This document shows positions 52,370 to 64,000 of a DNA stretch of 64,000 nt, piece after piece. The stretch's first letter is position 1; every line of letters starts with the position of its first letter. The position numbers were made by a program, and so were the translations under genes. This DNA comes from Engraulis encrasicolus (Eukaryota > Chordata > Actinopteri > Clupeiformes > Engraulidae): positions 21,964,281-22,028,280 of the forward strand of contig NC_085865.1 in assembly GCF_034702125.1 (NCBI RefSeq). Reading direction: 5' to 3'. The notes beneath the pieces were generated by a model that worked only from the letters and a program-made list of their open reading frames with translations, made no database searches and was not told the DNA's origin.

Positions 52370-52927
52370 CAGGGGTCCCCAAACTTTTTTCTCTGGCGGC
52401 CACATTATTATTCCTGACTGTGATCAGGGACCGGGATCAATCATGTGGGCTGTATACTAGGCCGCTGCCTGTTAAAGCCATAATTTCTAGCACAGAATAG
52501 TTCATTATTACATGCGATTTGCAAAAGCAGTGAGTACTTCACATGTTTTTCAATTTAAAATACCACAGGTATTCCTTCTAATAACCATGTAAAAACAGCA
52601 TGGAAAGGTTAGAAAAATATGGTGATTGACAGCTTATGAGTGATACAATAGAAATGGTAGGCCTGTTTATATTACAGTGAGATGAGAAGCTGTCAAGACA
52701 AGAAACTTCTGGTGATTCACACTAGGTTAGTGAAAATTAAACTGTAGGAACGCCTGTTGATAAACAAAATACAATGTTTAAAAAAAACATATTATTATTA
52801 CTATTTTTTTCTGAGAGGATTGCTTCTTTGGGCCAGTTCAAATGATGAGGTGCAGAGAGGTGGAGGGCCGGTCAAAGGGACATGGCGGGCCGCATCCGGC
52901 CCCCGGGCCTTAGTTTGGGGACCCCTG
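52370..52927. mobile_element. 558-bp hAT-type element
   Basis: Ends CAGGGGTCCCCAAACT and AGTTTGGGGACCCCTG are exact inverted repeats with a perfect 8-bp duplication CACTAAAT at 52362-52369 and 52928-52935. Sub-terminal GGCCGC/CGGCCC words are typical of this kind of non-autonomous hAT. Confidence 0.9.
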
Positions 52928-53216
52928 CACTAAATGAACACTGATACATTGAACTATTGTTTGCAGTTCAAAAGCGGATCTACACTGGAGTTTTGAAAAT
53001 GGAAAATAATAAATTATCCTGCAGTGTACTGTTAACTAAACTAGTTCCTAGTAGACTATTGTGACTACAAGGGTGTCTCGTGAAAATTGTTGTGGTATTT
53101 CATTTCAAGTACTTTTCGTTTATTCACTGTGAAAACTTCCCTCGGCCCTTGCAGGCTTTCTTTCTTTTTATGTTTATATCTGTTTTTTCCCCTCAAAGAA
53201 GCTATTACATAACCAG

Positions 53217-53447
53217 TAGCAGCCGTGGCCTAGTGGTTAAGAAAATGGAACTTAAGATCAGAGGGTTGCAGGTTCAAATCCCACCATTCTACTCCCTATC
53301 TCACTCCATGGCTGAAGTGCCCTTGAGCAAGATGCCTAACCCCACACTGCTCCAGGTACTATAACCTATACCCAGTGCTTCAAACTAAAATAACTGTAAG
53401 TCGCTTTGGATGAAAGCGTCAGCTAAGTGTAATGTAATGTAACATAA
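53217..53447 (+). mobile_element. Full-length-looking tRNA-derived SINE
   Basis: The tRNA head contains A-box-like GTGGCCTAGTGGTTAAG and B box GGTTCAAATCC, followed by the common fish SINE body (GCCCTTGAGCAAGATGCCTA) and the tail GTCGCTTTGGATGAAAGCGT ending in TGTAATG repeats. Probably downstream of, or within, the egfr 3' region in opposite orientation. Confidence 0.8.
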
Positions 53448-54122
53448 CCATCTTCACTCTAAAACACTGCGTGTGTGTTTGTCATTAGCCCCTGATGTGT
53501 GAGTCAGTGATGTGTCCTGTCCTGGCAGGCTACAGTGCTCCTGTTGTGTCCTATTCGCGTCTCTTCCTCCGCTGGAGGTCTCCAGGGGGCGAAGGTGCCA
53601 CGGCTGTGTGGCTGTAACTTTGCTGGCTGAGAGCCAAGGCTCAAGGTGAGGTCAACGGTCATCGGTGAGCATCCGCCACCTTTATCCTGTGGATTGCTGC
53701 CACGGTGACGGTTTTATTTATCCAGAGAGAGGGGGGGCGCTCCAGATGGCTCTGGCAGCCATATTGAAGGGCACGGATACTGTGCAATTCTCACACACCC
53801 GTGGTGGGCATACACATACGTACATACCAATACCAACGTACGCACAAACCCATCCGCTCACACGTCAATCACACAACAAATCCCCGGTATTTGTTCAGGT
53901 GCTCATGTGAAAAACTCATTAAGCCTTATAAATATAACACTGCAGGATAAGAGCTGAAGTTTTTTTTTTTTTGACGCTTCAAGGGTTGGTTGAATTGAAC
54001 CACTTCCTTTGCAGTTTCAGGCCCAGTTTCAGCCAGGCTCATGTGGTGCCAGAGAATGGACCATGGACCAAGCACCGCATCTGCGCTCATATCTGCAGCC
54101 TGTTGCCACAGCGCTCGTCCTC

Positions 54123-63872
<9,750 letters not shown>

Positions 63873-64000
63873 CTGTGGGACCAGTAGCAAAGCATTCTGG
63901 GTAGGATCTGGGAAGTGCTGCACTGTACCAGAGATTCTTTAAGTATAGAGATATGCCAATATAATGGGTTTCTATGGGCACCTAACGCGACCAGGTTCCG

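Larger units (their letters stand above)
49940..54122. other. Convergent intergenic DNA between RMC1 and egfr
   Basis: No coding region supported. It holds the 558-bp hAT at 52370-52927 and the SINE at 53217-53447, and probably the egfr 3' UTR at its right end. A TTTATT (reverse poly-A signal) lies near 53119 and another near 50889; neither can be assigned. A MITE-like remnant with GGGCCC-rich ends lies near 51955-52050, resembling 59700-59840. Confidence 0.5.

Noticed and set aside
53217..53300. tRNA gene
   Set aside because: A and B boxes are present, but cloverleaf pairing is not convincing and the segment continues into a standard fish SINE body and tail.

Overview
The window is vertebrate nuclear DNA. 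Genes are split into many short exons with GT/AG introns, microsatellites are dense, and tRNA-derived SINEs, hAT-type elements and a Tc1 transposon of teleost type are interspersed. I read it as a ray-finned fish; I cannot name the species. Four protein-coding genes can be reconstructed by joining exons.

Layout. (1) 4819-9444, + strand: the last three coding exons of a V-ATPase membrane subunit a, closest to the a3 paralog TCIRG1. (2) 13126-17050, - strand: a complete six-exon B-box / coiled-coil / PRY-SPRY protein (690 residues) without a RING finger and with a Ser/Pro/Glu-rich repeat tail. (3) 22887-49298, + strand: a complete 20-exon RMC1 gene (655 residues, every junction in frame), the accessory subunit of the MON1-CCZ1 Rab7 exchange factor. 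(4) 54123-63872, - strand: seven 3' exons of an EGFR/ErbB1 receptor, from the catalytic HRD loop to the C-terminus. Three of the four act in endosome/lysosome biology (proton pump, Rab7 activation, a receptor sorted to lysosomes); I see no evidence that this is more than coincidence.

The rest is largely mobile DNA. At least seven short hAT-type elements have 8-bp target duplications that can be read directly, including one hAT nested inside another (1167-3431). There is a complete Tc1 element with an intact DDE transposase (54999-56615), a 5.3-kb element with another insertion in its right terminal repeat (38585-43929), a foldback element with a MITE nested inside it (60073-60958), and a 3.7-kb AT-rich array built from AAGTACACTT-like palindromes (34233-37960).

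The most unusual signal is a repeated pattern at splice junctions. At three exons in two genes, the exon edge together with its splice site occurs as several decayed tandem copies in the adjoining intron: RMC1 exon 13 (three copies of the acceptor edge), RMC1 exon 19 (six copies of the acceptor edge and two of the donor edge) and an egfr kinase exon (two copies of the donor edge). I know of no standard name for such exon-edge arrays. A second unexplained signal is the palindrome TAGGCCTA, which I count at least 19 times across the window.
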